From: Flavobacteriaceae bacterium
GTDB lineage: Bacteria; Bacteroidota; Bacteroidia; Flavobacteriales; Flavobacteriaceae
Direction: 5' to 3'
Assembly (NCBI GenBank): GCA_002713705.1
Contig: PAUJ01000014.1
Span: 45,608 to 56,753, forward strand
Length of the DNA stretch: 11,146 nucleotides
Shown here: one piece after another, positions 1 to 7,473 of the stretch
Position numbering within the stretch: position 1 is the first letter of the stretch
Layout: each line of letters begins with the position of its first letter
Position numbers and translations under genes: made by a program
The notes under the pieces: model-generated
Told to the model about the DNA's origin: nothing
Database searches by the model: none
Seen by the model: only the letters and a program-made list of their open reading frames with translations

Positions 1-86
1 AATAAAACTAAAATAGAAATTGTAAGTGACTTTTTCATAGGTTTTTTTTGTATAGTAATAATCAAAAATACTTTTCTTTTTACAAC

Positions 87-119
87 AAAAAAAGCCTTCA
101 AATTTTTTGAAAGCTTTTT
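87..119 (-). terminator. Intrinsic terminator of the Nif3/coiled-coil operon
   Basis: Read on the minus strand, positions 119-106 (AAAAAGCTTTCAAA) pair with 102-89 (TTTGAAGGCTTTTT) around a 3-nt loop at 105-103. That gives a 14-bp stem with a single G-U wobble, and the downstream side runs into seven consecutive U (93-87). It begins 22 nt after the stop codon of the coiled-coil gene. On the plus strand the wobble becomes a C-A mismatch, so the structure suits the minus strand better. Confidence 0.8.
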
Positions 120-141
120 AAGTTTGTATTTAAAATTGGAT

Positions 142-921
142 TTAAAGCTTATTAAACATTTTTTCCATTTTTGCTTCTTCTTCCGTTGCTAAGTCAATGT
201 CTACTAATATCCTTCCACTATGTTCATCTGTAATAATTTTTTTACGACCAGCAATTTCCATTTGTATTTGTGGTGGAATAGTAAAGAAAGATCCTCCAGA
301 AGCTCCACGGTCGATAGCAACAATTGCCAAACCATTTTTAACATTACTACGAATTCGCTTGTAAGCTTTAACTAAACGTTCTTCGATTTTTTTCTCGTAA
401 TCAGCAGATTTTTTGATTAATGCTTTCTCTTCTTTCTCAGTTTCAGCTAAAATTTCGTCTAATTCTCCTTGCTTGTGAGTTAAATGATCTTGACGTTTTT
501 TAAGACGCTCATTAGTTTCCTCGACTACTACTTTCTTTTGTTCGATTTGTGCTTTGAATTCTCTAATGTGCTTTTCGTTTAATTCAATTTCTAATGTTTG
601 AAATTCAACTTCTTTACTTAATGAATCATATTCACGATTGTTACGAACATTATCTTGTTGTTTTGTGTATTTTTTGATAAGCTCCTTAGATTCTTCAATC
701 TGATTTTTCTTATCTGAAATGCTATTCATTACAGCATCAACCCCATCATTTAATTTTTCAAGTCGAGTATTCATACCTGCTAATTCATCTTCAAGGTCTT
801 CAACTTCTAGAGGAAGTTCTCCACGGATGTCGCGAATTTTATCAATTCTAGAATCGATAAGTTGTAAATCAAATAAAGCTCTTAACTTCTCTTCTACAGT
901 GATTTCGGTTTTCTTTGCCAT
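142..921 (-). CDS. Coiled-coil protein of the C4-type zinc ribbon family, cysteines lost
   Basis: This 259-residue protein belongs to the family annotated as 'zinc ribbon domain protein, possibly nucleic acid-binding' (CT398/HP0958-like). Residues about 10-190 are a highly charged helical hairpin with long heptad-like E/K/L stretches and a conserved NNREYDSL turn (94-101). Residues 205-241 correspond to the zinc ribbon: GASGGS (206-211), IPPQ (215-218) and GRILVD (236-241) sit where other members carry two CxxC pairs. Here every cysteine is replaced, and the whole protein contains none, so zinc binding of the usual kind is impossible. The same replacement is, from memory, usual in flavobacteria. 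No signal peptide is present, so it should be cytoplasmic. It starts 3 nt after the stop of the Nif3-like gene and must be co-transcribed with it. The molecular role is unknown; the HP0958 homologue in Helicobacter is linked to flagellar sigma-54/RNA handling, which need not carry over. Confidence 0.88.
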   Translation of the reverse strand: MAKKTEITVEEKLRALFDLQLIDSRIDKIRDIRGELPLEVEDLEDELAGMNTRLEKLNDGVDAVMNSISDKKNQIEESKELIKKYTKQQDNVRNNREYDSLSKEVEFQTLEIELNEKHIREFKAQIEQKKVVVEETNERLKKRQDHLTHKQGELDEILAETEKEEKALIKKSADYEKKIEERLVKAYKRIRSNVKNGLAIVAIDRGASGGSFFTIPPQIQMEIAGRKKIITDEHSGRILVDIDLATEEEAKMEKMFNKL

Positions 922-924
922 GTC

Positions 925-2019
925 TTAAATATAGGTAATTGGATTGGTATTTTTTTGCGATAAAACGATTGCAAAAGTACTAATTTTTTTGTTAAGGAAA
1001 GCAACTAATAACTCTTTTGTGAATTGCTCACTTTCATAATGACCAATATCTGCTAAAAGAATATTGTTTTCTGCTTTAAAAAAATCATGGTATTTGCAAT
1101 CTGCAGTAACAAAAGCATCTGCTCCAGAACTTATTGCAGCTTCGATAGCATAGCTTCCGCTACCTCCTAATACGGCAACTTTATGGATGGATTTATTCAT
1201 TAATTTAGAATGGCGAATACAATAGGTATTCATATTTGTTTTAAGATAATTTAAAAATTCAATTCCTGTCATTGTATTTTCTAATTCTCCTGTCATTCCC
1301 ATTCCGATATGTTGATTTGTATTTTCTAAAGTTATTATTTCATAAGCAACTTCTTCATAAGGATGGAAATTGAAAAGTGCTTTTAAAACGGAAGCTTCTT
1401 TATGTTTTTGCATGGTGATATTTATCTGCACTTCTTTTTCAAAATGTAATTCGCCTTTAATCCCTTTAACGGGATTTGAATATTCATTTCCACGATACGT
1501 TCCGTCTCCATTTGAAGAAAAACTACAATTGCTGTAATTTCCAATAGAACCAGCTCCAGCTTTAAATAATTGTTCAAGAAGTTTTTCAACACTACCTGAA
1601 GGAACATAGGTGGTAAGTTTTTTTATAGTTTCATTTTTAGGAATCAATATGTTTCGATTTGTTAATTTTAATTTTTTACAAATCATTGCATTTACTCCAT
1701 TCCAAGAATTGTCTAGTGCAGTATGCATCGAAAAAATAGCAATATTATTTTTAATTGCCTTCATAACTACTCTTTCAATATAGTTTTCACCTGTCAACTT
1801 TTTTAATCCTGAAAAAATAATAGGATGGAAACTAATTATTAAGTTACATTCATTTTTAACAGCTTCATCAACTATGCTTTCAAGTGTGTCTAGGGTGACT
1901 AATATTCCTTTAACTTCAGTGTTATAGTCTCCTACAAGCAAACCTGTATTGTCAAAGTCTTCAGAGTAGGATAATGGTGATAATTCTTCTAGTATGGAGA
2001 TGACTTCATTAATTTTCAT
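925..2019 (-). CDS. Nif3-like dinuclear metal centre protein (YqfO/YbgI family)
   Basis: A 364-residue member of the Nif3 family (old names 'GTP cyclohydrolase 1 type 2 homologue', NIF3), which forms toroidal hexamers with a two-metal site; the physiological substrate is not settled. I see the N-terminal half with FHPIIF (64-69) and HTALD (99-103, D103 a ligand), a central PII/CutA-like insert of about 125-230 ending near FHPYEEVAYE (218-227), and the C-terminal half with DCKYHD (307-312) and GHYESE (326-331, H327 and E331 as ligands). The first His of the usual HHP motif is Phe here, while H65 is kept. I chose the ATG at 2019, which gives the family-typical MKINEVISILEELSP beginning; an in-frame ATG at 2046 would add nine mostly basic residues. 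It is the first gene of a two-gene operon with the coiled-coil protein, a pairing common in bacteria, and lies divergent from lpxK. Confidence 0.92.
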   Translation of the reverse strand: MKINEVISILEELSPLSYSEDFDNTGLLVGDYNTEVKGILVTLDTLESIVDEAVKNECNLIISFHPIIFSGLKKLTGENYIERVVMKAIKNNIAIFSMHTALDNSWNGVNAMICKKLKLTNRNILIPKNETIKKLTTYVPSGSVEKLLEQLFKAGAGSIGNYSNCSFSSNGDGTYRGNEYSNPVKGIKGELHFEKEVQINITMQKHKEASVLKALFNFHPYEEVAYEIITLENTNQHIGMGMTGELENTMTGIEFLNYLKTNMNTYCIRHSKLMNKSIHKVAVLGGSGSYAIEAAISSGADAFVTADCKYHDFFKAENNILLADIGHYESEQFTKELLVAFLNKKISTFAIVLSQKNTNPITYI

Positions 2020-2203
2020 AGGTCTTTTTTTAGATTTTTTTATCATTTAAAAGCTGAATACAAGCATTATTGTCTCAGTCAATCATCTTTCTTTTATGTG
2101 AAATATTTTATCATGTTCGTTTTATAAAATATAATTTAAGGTAAATATAATGCATTCCTATTTTGAAATAAAAATTTGTGAAACTCATTTTAAAGAGAAG
2201 TTG

Positions 2204-2211
2204 TATTTTTG
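2204..2211 (+). promoter_or_regulatory. -7 element TATTTTTG of the lpxK promoter, almost leaderless
   Basis: TATTTTTG matches the Bacteroidetes -7 consensus TAnnTTTG exactly and ends 4 nt before the lpxK ATG at 2216. With transcription starting roughly five bases after the element, the mRNA would begin at or next to the A of the start codon. A TTTG lies at 2175-2178, but its 25-nt spacing is longer than the usual 17-23, so I do not rely on it as the -33 element. The element lies inside the in-frame extension 2150-2215, which argues against starting lpxK at 2150. Confidence 0.65.
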
Positions 2212-2215
2212 TGCT

Positions 2216-3232
2216 ATGAACAGAGTTCGGAAACTACTTTTGCCCTTTTCTTTAGTATATGGAAGTATTTTAGCTTTACGTAATTTATTTTACGATAAGG
2301 GGTGGTTTAAAAGTAAATCATACGCTACGCCAATCATATGTATAGGAAATCTTTCTATTGGAGGAACAGGAAAATCTCCAATGATTGAATACCTGATTAG
2401 TTTTCTAAAAGAAGATTATAAAGTAGCTGTTTTAAGTCGTGGATATAAAAGAAAGACCATTGGCTTTAGAGAAGTTACAATTAATAGTAAGGCTGAAGAT
2501 GTTGGGGATGAGCCATTACAATTTAAACAAAAATTTCCTGAAATAATCGTTGTAGTATGTGCAAATAGACAAGAAGGAATTGAGAAAATAAGAATTAAAG
2601 CAGATGTTATTTTATTAGATGACGCCTTTCAGCACCGGAAAGTTAGTGCTTCTACAAATGTCTTGTTAACTACTTTTAATGATTTATATGTTCATGATAT
2701 GATATTGCCAGCAGGAAACCTCAGGGAATCTAAAAGGGGAGCTAAACGTGCAGATTTAGTGATGGTAACTAAATGTCCTGAAAAGCATTCCTATGCTAAA
2801 CTTCAAGAAATTCAATATATATTGAATTTAAGAGCTGAACAAAAAATCTATTTTTCAAAAATTAGTTATGATGAATATATCTATGGTATATCTGAAACAT
2901 TGCCATTAAACTATCTATTAGATAAGAATTTCACTCTAGTAACTGGAATAGCTAATCCAAAGCCTCTTGTTGAATTTTTAAAACAAAATCAGTTTAATTT
3001 TGAACATAAAAAATTTCCAGATCATCATTATTTCTCTAATTCTGAAATTAAAAATTTAAAAGAAAAAGAGATTATTTTGACTACTGAAAAAGATTTTGTT
3101 AGGTTACAACCTAGATTAAATAAATTTGCTATTTATTATCTTCCTATTAAAATTGCAATTTTAAAATCACAAGAGAATTTTTTTAAAGAATATATTGTAA
3201 ATGAAATTGAAAATTTTAGTACTAAAAATTAA
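2216..3232 (+). CDS. lpxK: Tetraacyldisaccharide 4'-kinase LpxK
   Basis: LpxK phosphorylates the 4' position of the tetraacyldisaccharide-1-phosphate intermediate to make lipid IVA, a late step of lipid A synthesis at the inner face of the cytoplasmic membrane. The 338-residue product has the family's usual size. An N-terminal hydrophobic/amphipathic stretch (about 7-24) is the expected membrane anchor. The Walker A loop GNLSIGGTGKSP is at 44-55, SRGYKRK at 74-80, and the GDEP motif with the catalytic aspartate (D98) at 97-100. DDAFQHR (135-141) follows, with Ala where most members have Gly, and the conserved PDHHYF lies at 268-273. The frame stays open back to 2150, but those 22 codons cover the promoter element, and MNRVRKLLLPFSLVYG is a typical family start, so I use the ATG at 2216. 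It is divergent from the Nif3-like gene and ends 11 bp before the convergent histidine kinase, with no clear terminator between. Confidence 0.95.
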   Translation: MNRVRKLLLPFSLVYGSILALRNLFYDKGWFKSKSYATPIICIGNLSIGGTGKSPMIEYLISFLKEDYKVAVLSRGYKRKTIGFREVTINSKAEDVGDEPLQFKQKFPEIIVVVCANRQEGIEKIRIKADVILLDDAFQHRKVSASTNVLLTTFNDLYVHDMILPAGNLRESKRGAKRADLVMVTKCPEKHSYAKLQEIQYILNLRAEQKIYFSKISYDEYIYGISETLPLNYLLDKNFTLVTGIANPKPLVEFLKQNQFNFEHKKFPDHHYFSNSEIKNLKEKEIILTTEKDFVRLQPRLNKFAIYYLPIKIAILKSQENFFKEYIVNEIENFSTKN

Positions 3233-3243
3233 CTATTTGTAGC

Positions 3244-5454
3244 CTAGCTTGCTTTAAGGGTATAGGATATTTTCTCAAAAAAGTCTTCAGGTTTAAAAGG
3301 TTTTGGAATAATTTCATTAAAGCCTGCTTTGTAAAATTCGTCTAAATTTTCATCAATGGTAACTGCTGTCAAAGCAATAATTGGTATTTTATTGTCAAAT
3401 TCACGTATTAGTTGAGTGGTTTCAATACCACTAATCCCTGGCATATGTATATCCATTAAAATAAGTTTAAAATCATTTTCTTTAACCATTTTAATAGCAT
3501 CCAATCCGTTATCTGCTACTTTACAAATTATCTTGTGCTTTTCAAGTATTTTTTTGGTAATCATTTGATTGATTTTATTGTCTTCAACCACCAAAATAGA
3601 GATTTTTTCTAAAGATTTGTAATCAATATTATAGGCTTTATTACTTAACTCAGCATCTCCAAAATTATCTTCTGAGATATTAAACGAAATATCAAACCAA
3701 AATTTAGAACCTTGTCCAAGAACACTTTCTAAATAAACCTTACTGTTCATAAGTTCTAGAAGGTTTTTCACTATGGAAAGTCCCAAGCCAGAACCTCCAA
3801 ATTTTCTGTTAATCTGAAGTGATCCTTGATTAAAGGTCTCAAAAATACTTTTCTGTTTCTGCATGGATATTCCTACTCCAGTATCTTCAATTTCAACATG
3901 AAGATTTACTTTATCTTTGACACTACTCAACTTATTAATACGAATAGTTACCTCTCCATTTTGTGTGAATTTTACAGAGTTACCGATCAAGTTAATAAGT
4001 ACTTGAGAAAGTTTAAGTGGATCACCAATCAATTTTTCAGGGATGCTTTCATCGTATTCAAGTGTCAAACTATTTTTTCTGTCTTCTGCAGTTTTTTTAA
4101 GTGTAATTAACACATCATTGATTCGTTTTTTAAGGCTAAAAGTTGTTTTTTCAATTTCTACTTTATTGGCTTCTAATTTGTTTAAATCTAATATGTTATT
4201 GATAAGGGATAAAAGGTATTCACCAGAGAATTCAAGAGAATTTAAATGTTCCTTTTGATTGGGTTTGGGATCTTCTTCTAATAATAAATGTGTTAGACCT
4301 GTAACTGCATAAAGCGGAGTTCTTAGTTCATGTGTGATGGTCGATAAAAATTCAGCTTTGGCCAAAGAAGCTCTTTCTGCTTTCTCTTTCGCTATCGTAA
4401 GTTCAACGTTTTTATCTTTTAATAAGTCATTAGCTTTGGCTCTTAAATTATTGTTTTTAAATAATGATAATGCCAATAAAGAAAGTATAATAATAAGGGC
4501 AATACTTAATCCAGTAGTCATTTTACTAAAATATATTGACTTCTGGTTTTTGTTAATTTCTTTTTGCTGAGATGCTATAATTTCATCTTTATCACCAATG
4601 TTTGAATCATAGCCAGAACTTTTAGCAATGGCTTTAATATAGAGGGCGTAGAGTAATTCTTTCTCTTGTAAGTATGTATCCAATAAAGTGGAGGCTTCTT
4701 GAGGCTTATTTTCTCTAGATGCTATTTGAGATTCAACTCGGTAGCCTTCTATTTTTAAATTTGAAAATGAATTCTTAGTCACCAATAAATTATAATTATT
4801 AAAAGCTGCTTTTGCTGATAAAAGATTATTGGTATTGTTTAAGTTGTTTAATTTAAGGAATGCAATAGCTTCAAATAAATATAATTCAGCTTGTTTGTAT
4901 TTTAAATTATTAGATATTAATAGTGGCAAAGCTGCTTTAAGATAATTGATAGCTACTCTTGGATTGTTTCTTTCTAATTCAAGAAGACCAAAGTAATAGA
5001 TGGTTATTGCTTGATTTTTTTCATTATTTAACGATGTGAAAATTATATCTGCATCTTTTAAGTATGTTTCTGCTTTTTTGTAATCTTTTAATTTAGTTAG
5101 TACTAATCCATAGAGATTATAAGCCTGACCAAGTTTTAATTGATTGTTTTCTTTTTTTAAAAATATGATTGCATTTAAAACTTCAGCTGCCGCTTTTTTA
5201 TAATTATTAATTTGGTATTGTAGTTTGGCGAAATTTAAATAAACATCTGATTTAAGAATATTGTCATCAGAATTGATTACTAATTGGAGTGCTTCATTTA
5301 AATTAATGATTGCTGATTCAAAGTCTTGATCTAAAATAGCATTATTAGCTATTGTTTGATAATTATAAAATTGAGATAGGGTATCCTGCTTCGCTTCTTG
5401 TGCATTAAAATGATGCAGTATAAAGAAGCAAATAATTGTAAAAATTAACTTTAT
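3244..5454 (-). CDS. TPR-containing hybrid sensor histidine kinase/response regulator, no canonical start codon
   Basis: A two-component hybrid kinase. The frame is open from the stop at 3244 up to an in-frame TAA at 5491-5493. Counted from an ATA codon at 5454, the product has 736 residues: signal peptide 1-18 (K2, a hydrophobic core, cleavage after N-A before Q19), about six TPR-like repeats at 35-275 (motifs such as NNYKKAAAEVL and KDYKKAETYL), a transmembrane helix at 312-332, a short coiled coil, HisKA with the phosphorylated histidine H375 in THELRTP, HATPase with N492, the G1 box DTGVGI (524-529) and G2 box GGSGLGL (553-559), and a receiver domain with D625, phosphoacceptor D668 (LMDIHMPG), T696 and K718. 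The TPRs should be periplasmic and the kinase cytoplasmic. No ATG, GTG or TTG occurs in frame between 5490 and the TTG at 4929, which would cut off the signal peptide and four repeats. ATA (5454) or ATT (5460) are the best-placed starts; otherwise the start has been mutated. It follows gap by 72 nt on the same strand, with no promoter visible to me in between. Confidence 0.85.
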   Translation of the reverse strand: MKLIFTIICFFILHHFNAQEAKQDTLSQFYNYQTIANNAILDQDFESAIINLNEALQLVINSDDNILKSDVYLNFAKLQYQINNYKKAAAEVLNAIIFLKKENNQLKLGQAYNLYGLVLTKLKDYKKAETYLKDADIIFTSLNNEKNQAITIYYFGLLELERNNPRVAINYLKAALPLLISNNLKYKQAELYLFEAIAFLKLNNLNNTNNLLSAKAAFNNYNLLVTKNSFSNLKIEGYRVESQIASRENKPQEASTLLDTYLQEKELLYALYIKAIAKSSGYDSNIGDKDEIIASQQKEINKNQKSIYFSKMTTGLSIALIIILSLLALSLFKNNNLRAKANDLLKDKNVELTIAKEKAERASLAKAEFLSTITHELRTPLYAVTGLTHLLLEEDPKPNQKEHLNSLEFSGEYLLSLINNILDLNKLEANKVEIEKTTFSLKKRINDVLITLKKTAEDRKNSLTLEYDESIPEKLIGDPLKLSQVLINLIGNSVKFTQNGEVTIRINKLSSVKDKVNLHVEIEDTGVGISMQKQKSIFETFNQGSLQINRKFGGSGLGLSIVKNLLELMNSKVYLESVLGQGSKFWFDISFNISEDNFGDAELSNKAYNIDYKSLEKISILVVEDNKINQMITKKILEKHKIICKVADNGLDAIKMVKENDFKLILMDIHMPGISGIETTQLIREFDNKIPIIALTAVTIDENLDEFYKAGFNEIIPKPFKPEDFFEKISYTLKAS

Positions 5455-5461
5455 TTGAATT

Positions 5462-5510
5462 TTAAAAAAAAAGATATCCCTGTCCCTGTTTTAAAAAAAA
5501 TGTTCCTGTT
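5462..5510. repeat. Imperfect direct repeat AACAGG(G/A)ACA plus T-tract before the histidine kinase
   Basis: On the minus strand the unit AACAGGAACA-T8-AA (5510-5491) is followed immediately by AACAGGGACAGGGATATC-T9-AA (5490-5462). The second copy carries the ACAGGGA core twice. The repeat fills most of the interval between gap and the kinase coding region, and its long T-tracts are prone to slippage. It could affect expression or mark a past local duplication that removed the original start region; no function is shown. Confidence 0.55.
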
Positions 5511-5526
5511 TAAGGGTTAAATATAC

Positions 5527-6525
5527 TCATTTATTGGGCACTAAGAGCATTAAATCTATTATTCTCGATGAATATCCTACCTCATTATCATACCAACCAA
5601 TAATCTTAATCATTTTACCAATAGCTGAAGTCATACCAGTATCGAAAATACAAGAATGGTTGTTTCCTTTTATATCTATAGATACTATGGGGTCCTCGGT
5701 ATATTGAATTATGTTTTTAAAATGTGTTTCTGAGGCATTTTTAAAAGCATTATTTATTTCAGAAATACTAATTTCTCTTTTCGCATTTATGGTAATATCG
5801 GTTAAGGAACCATTTGGAACTGGTACTCTAATTCCGCATCCTCCAATTGCATTTTCAAGTTCAGGAAAGATTTTTGTCAAAGCTTTTGCAGCTCCTGTAG
5901 TAGTAGGTACGATAGATTGGTTTGCTGCTCGTGCTCTTCTTAAATCTCGATGAGGTTGATCGTGTAAACTTTGATCTGTTGTATAAGAATGTACAGTAGT
6001 GATATATGCTTGCTCTATGCCACATAATTCATTGATGACCTGAAGCATTGGAGCTGCATTATTGGTTGTGCAAGAAGCATTAGATATAATAAAGTCTTCA
6101 GAATTTATGATGGAATCATTTACGCCAACGACAATCGTTTTTATAGTTTCATCCTCTGGTGGAACTGAAAGTATAACTTTCTTTGCGCCATTAGTAATAT
6201 GATTTTGTAATAGCGTTCTAGTTTTATATTTTCCAGAACATTCGATAACAAAATCTAAGTTGCCCCAATCTATTTTTTTTATGTTTTTTTCTGAAGAAAA
6301 ACGAATGGTTTGATTCGCAATTGAAATATCGTTATTTGTAGCTTTGATTTCTTCTTTTAAAACACCATGAATACTATCATATTTCAATAAATGACACAAT
6401 GTATGTGCATCTGAAATATCATTAACCATGTTAACGTTTATTGTTGGATGGTTTATTAATAATCTGAAAAGAGTTCTTCCTATTCTTCCAAAACCATTGA
6501 TTCCAATTTGAATAGTTTTCGCCAT
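5527..6525 (-). CDS. gap: Type I glyceraldehyde-3-phosphate dehydrogenase
   Basis: This enzyme converts glyceraldehyde 3-phosphate, NAD+ and phosphate to 1,3-bisphosphoglycerate in glycolysis and gluconeogenesis, in the cytoplasm. The 332-residue product is full length. The Rossmann motif GINGFGRIGR is at 8-17, the ND pair that holds the NAD ribose at 35-36, the catalytic cysteine is C152 in SNASCTTN, and its partner H179 lies in TTVHSYT. The PHRDLRRARAA motif (192-202) has Pro where NAD-preferring enzymes do; the residue before it is Gln instead of the usual Leu. RVPVPNGSLTD (233-243) and WYDNEVGYSSR (311-321) complete the family signature. I start at the ATG at 6525, which begins MAKTIQIGINGFGR; extending to 6585 would overlap lipA. 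It lies 10 nt behind lipA and is surely co-transcribed with it. Bacteroidetes often carry a second GAPDH elsewhere, so whether this is the main glycolytic copy cannot be told from here. Confidence 0.95.
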   Translation of the reverse strand: MAKTIQIGINGFGRIGRTLFRLLINHPTINVNMVNDISDAHTLCHLLKYDSIHGVLKEEIKATNNDISIANQTIRFSSEKNIKKIDWGNLDFVIECSGKYKTRTLLQNHITNGAKKVILSVPPEDETIKTIVVGVNDSIINSEDFIISNASCTTNNAAPMLQVINELCGIEQAYITTVHSYTTDQSLHDQPHRDLRRARAANQSIVPTTTGAAKALTKIFPELENAIGGCGIRVPVPNGSLTDITINAKREISISEINNAFKNASETHFKNIIQYTEDPIVSIDIKGNNHSCIFDTGMTSAIGKMIKIIGWYDNEVGYSSRIIDLMLLVPNK

Positions 6526-6535
6526 TAATGTAAAA

Positions 6536-7408
6536 TTAAGTAAGGTGTTTTTGAGCTTTGTACGATGAACGTACCAAAGCTCCACTCTCTACATGACGGA
6601 ATCCTAACTCTAATCCAATAGTTTCGTATTTTTTAAACTGTTCAGGAGTAATAAATTCTTTAACAGACAAATGTTTTTTAGAAGGTTGTAAATATTGTCC
6701 AATTGTAATAATATCAAGATTTACCTTGCTTAAGTCTCTTATTGTTTGAATAACTTCTTCTTCAGTTTCACCAAGACCAAGCATAATTCCACTTTTAGTT
6801 CTTTTTGCTCCTTGTTTTTTTAGGTAATTTAACACTTCTAGGCTTCTTTCGTATTTTGCTTGAATTCTTACTTCTCGAGAAAGACGCTTAACAGTTTCCA
6901 TGTTATGAGAAATAACTTCTGGATGTACTGCTAATATGCGATCAATATTAGTGGTATTGCCTTGAAAATCGGGAATTAATGTTTCTAAGGTTATGTTTGG
7001 GTTCATGCGTCTAATAGATTTTACAGTCTCTGCCCAGAGTATAGATCCCATATCCTTTAAGTCATCTCGATCTACTGAAGTTATTACCGCATGTTTAATG
7101 TTCATGAGTTTTATAGATCTTGCTACTTTTTCTGGTTCATCCCAGTCTATTGTTTCTGGTCTGCCAGTTTTAACACCACAAAAGCCACAAGAACGGGTAC
7201 AAATATTACCCAAAATCATAAAAGTAGCAGTACCTTCAGTCCAACATTCGCCCATATTTGGACAACTGCCAGATGTACAAATGGTATTTAGATTGTATTT
7301 GTCAACCAGTCCTCTTAAATCGGTGTATTTTTTACCGGTTGGAAGCTTTACTCTAAGCCATTTTGGCTTCGGAGTAAATTGTTTTTTTTCTGCAGTTTCT
7401 ATTCTCAT
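6536..7408 (-). CDS. lipA: Lipoyl synthase LipA (radical SAM)
   Basis: LipA inserts two sulfur atoms into the octanoyl chain carried on lipoyl domains of the pyruvate and 2-oxoglutarate dehydrogenase complexes and of the glycine cleavage H protein. The 290-residue product carries both iron-sulfur sites: the auxiliary cluster CX4CX5C at C44, C49 and C55, and the radical SAM cluster CX3CX2C at C70, C74 and C77. The C-terminal RSSY (280-283) supplies the serine ligand of the auxiliary cluster. The GDEP-like SAM region and GLGETEEEV (211-219) are also typical. The ATG at 7408 is the start; a TTG 12 nt upstream overlaps the promoter element and is unlikely. No lipB lies in the window. gap follows 10 nt downstream, and the hybrid kinase after that. 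Confidence 0.96.
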   Translation of the reverse strand: MRIETAEKKQFTPKPKWLRVKLPTGKKYTDLRGLVDKYNLNTICTSGSCPNMGECWTEGTATFMILGNICTRSCGFCGVKTGRPETIDWDEPEKVARSIKLMNIKHAVITSVDRDDLKDMGSILWAETVKSIRRMNPNITLETLIPDFQGNTTNIDRILAVHPEVISHNMETVKRLSREVRIQAKYERSLEVLNYLKKQGAKRTKSGIMLGLGETEEEVIQTIRDLSKVNLDIITIGQYLQPSKKHLSVKEFITPEQFKKYETIGLELGFRHVESGALVRSSYKAQKHLT

Positions 7409-7417
7409 AATTAAGAA

Positions 7418-7425
7418 CAAAGATA
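7418..7425 (-). promoter_or_regulatory. -7 element TATCTTTG of the lipA promoter
   Basis: Read on the minus strand, TATCTTTG is an exact match to TAnnTTTG and ends 9 nt before the lipA ATG. Transcription would start only a few bases before the start codon. I find no TTG/TTTG at the expected -33 distance, so the call rests on this element and its position. It would drive lipA, gap and probably the kinase. Confidence 0.55.
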
Positions 7426-7473
7426 AGAAGTTTCATGATATTATTCTTATAAAACTCAAAGAAGTCCAAACCC

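Noticed and set aside
2120..2129. Palindrome TTTTATAAAA in the lpxK/Nif3 divergent region
   Set aside because: Pure A/T palindromes of this length are expected by chance in such DNA, and no second copy or promoter overlap supports an operator.
2150..2215. In-frame upstream extension of lpxK
   Set aside because: It covers the -7 promoter element, and the family-typical N-terminus begins at 2216.
5508..5521. Hairpin TTTAACCCTTAAA after gap as a terminator
   Set aside because: The stem is only 5 bp of A/T with a CCC loop, and the T-tract is separated from it by about 8 nt.
6526..6585. In-frame extension of gap overlapping lipA
   Set aside because: It reads antiparallel-free through the lipA 3' end and has no family similarity; the Rossmann start MAKTIQIGING begins at 6525.
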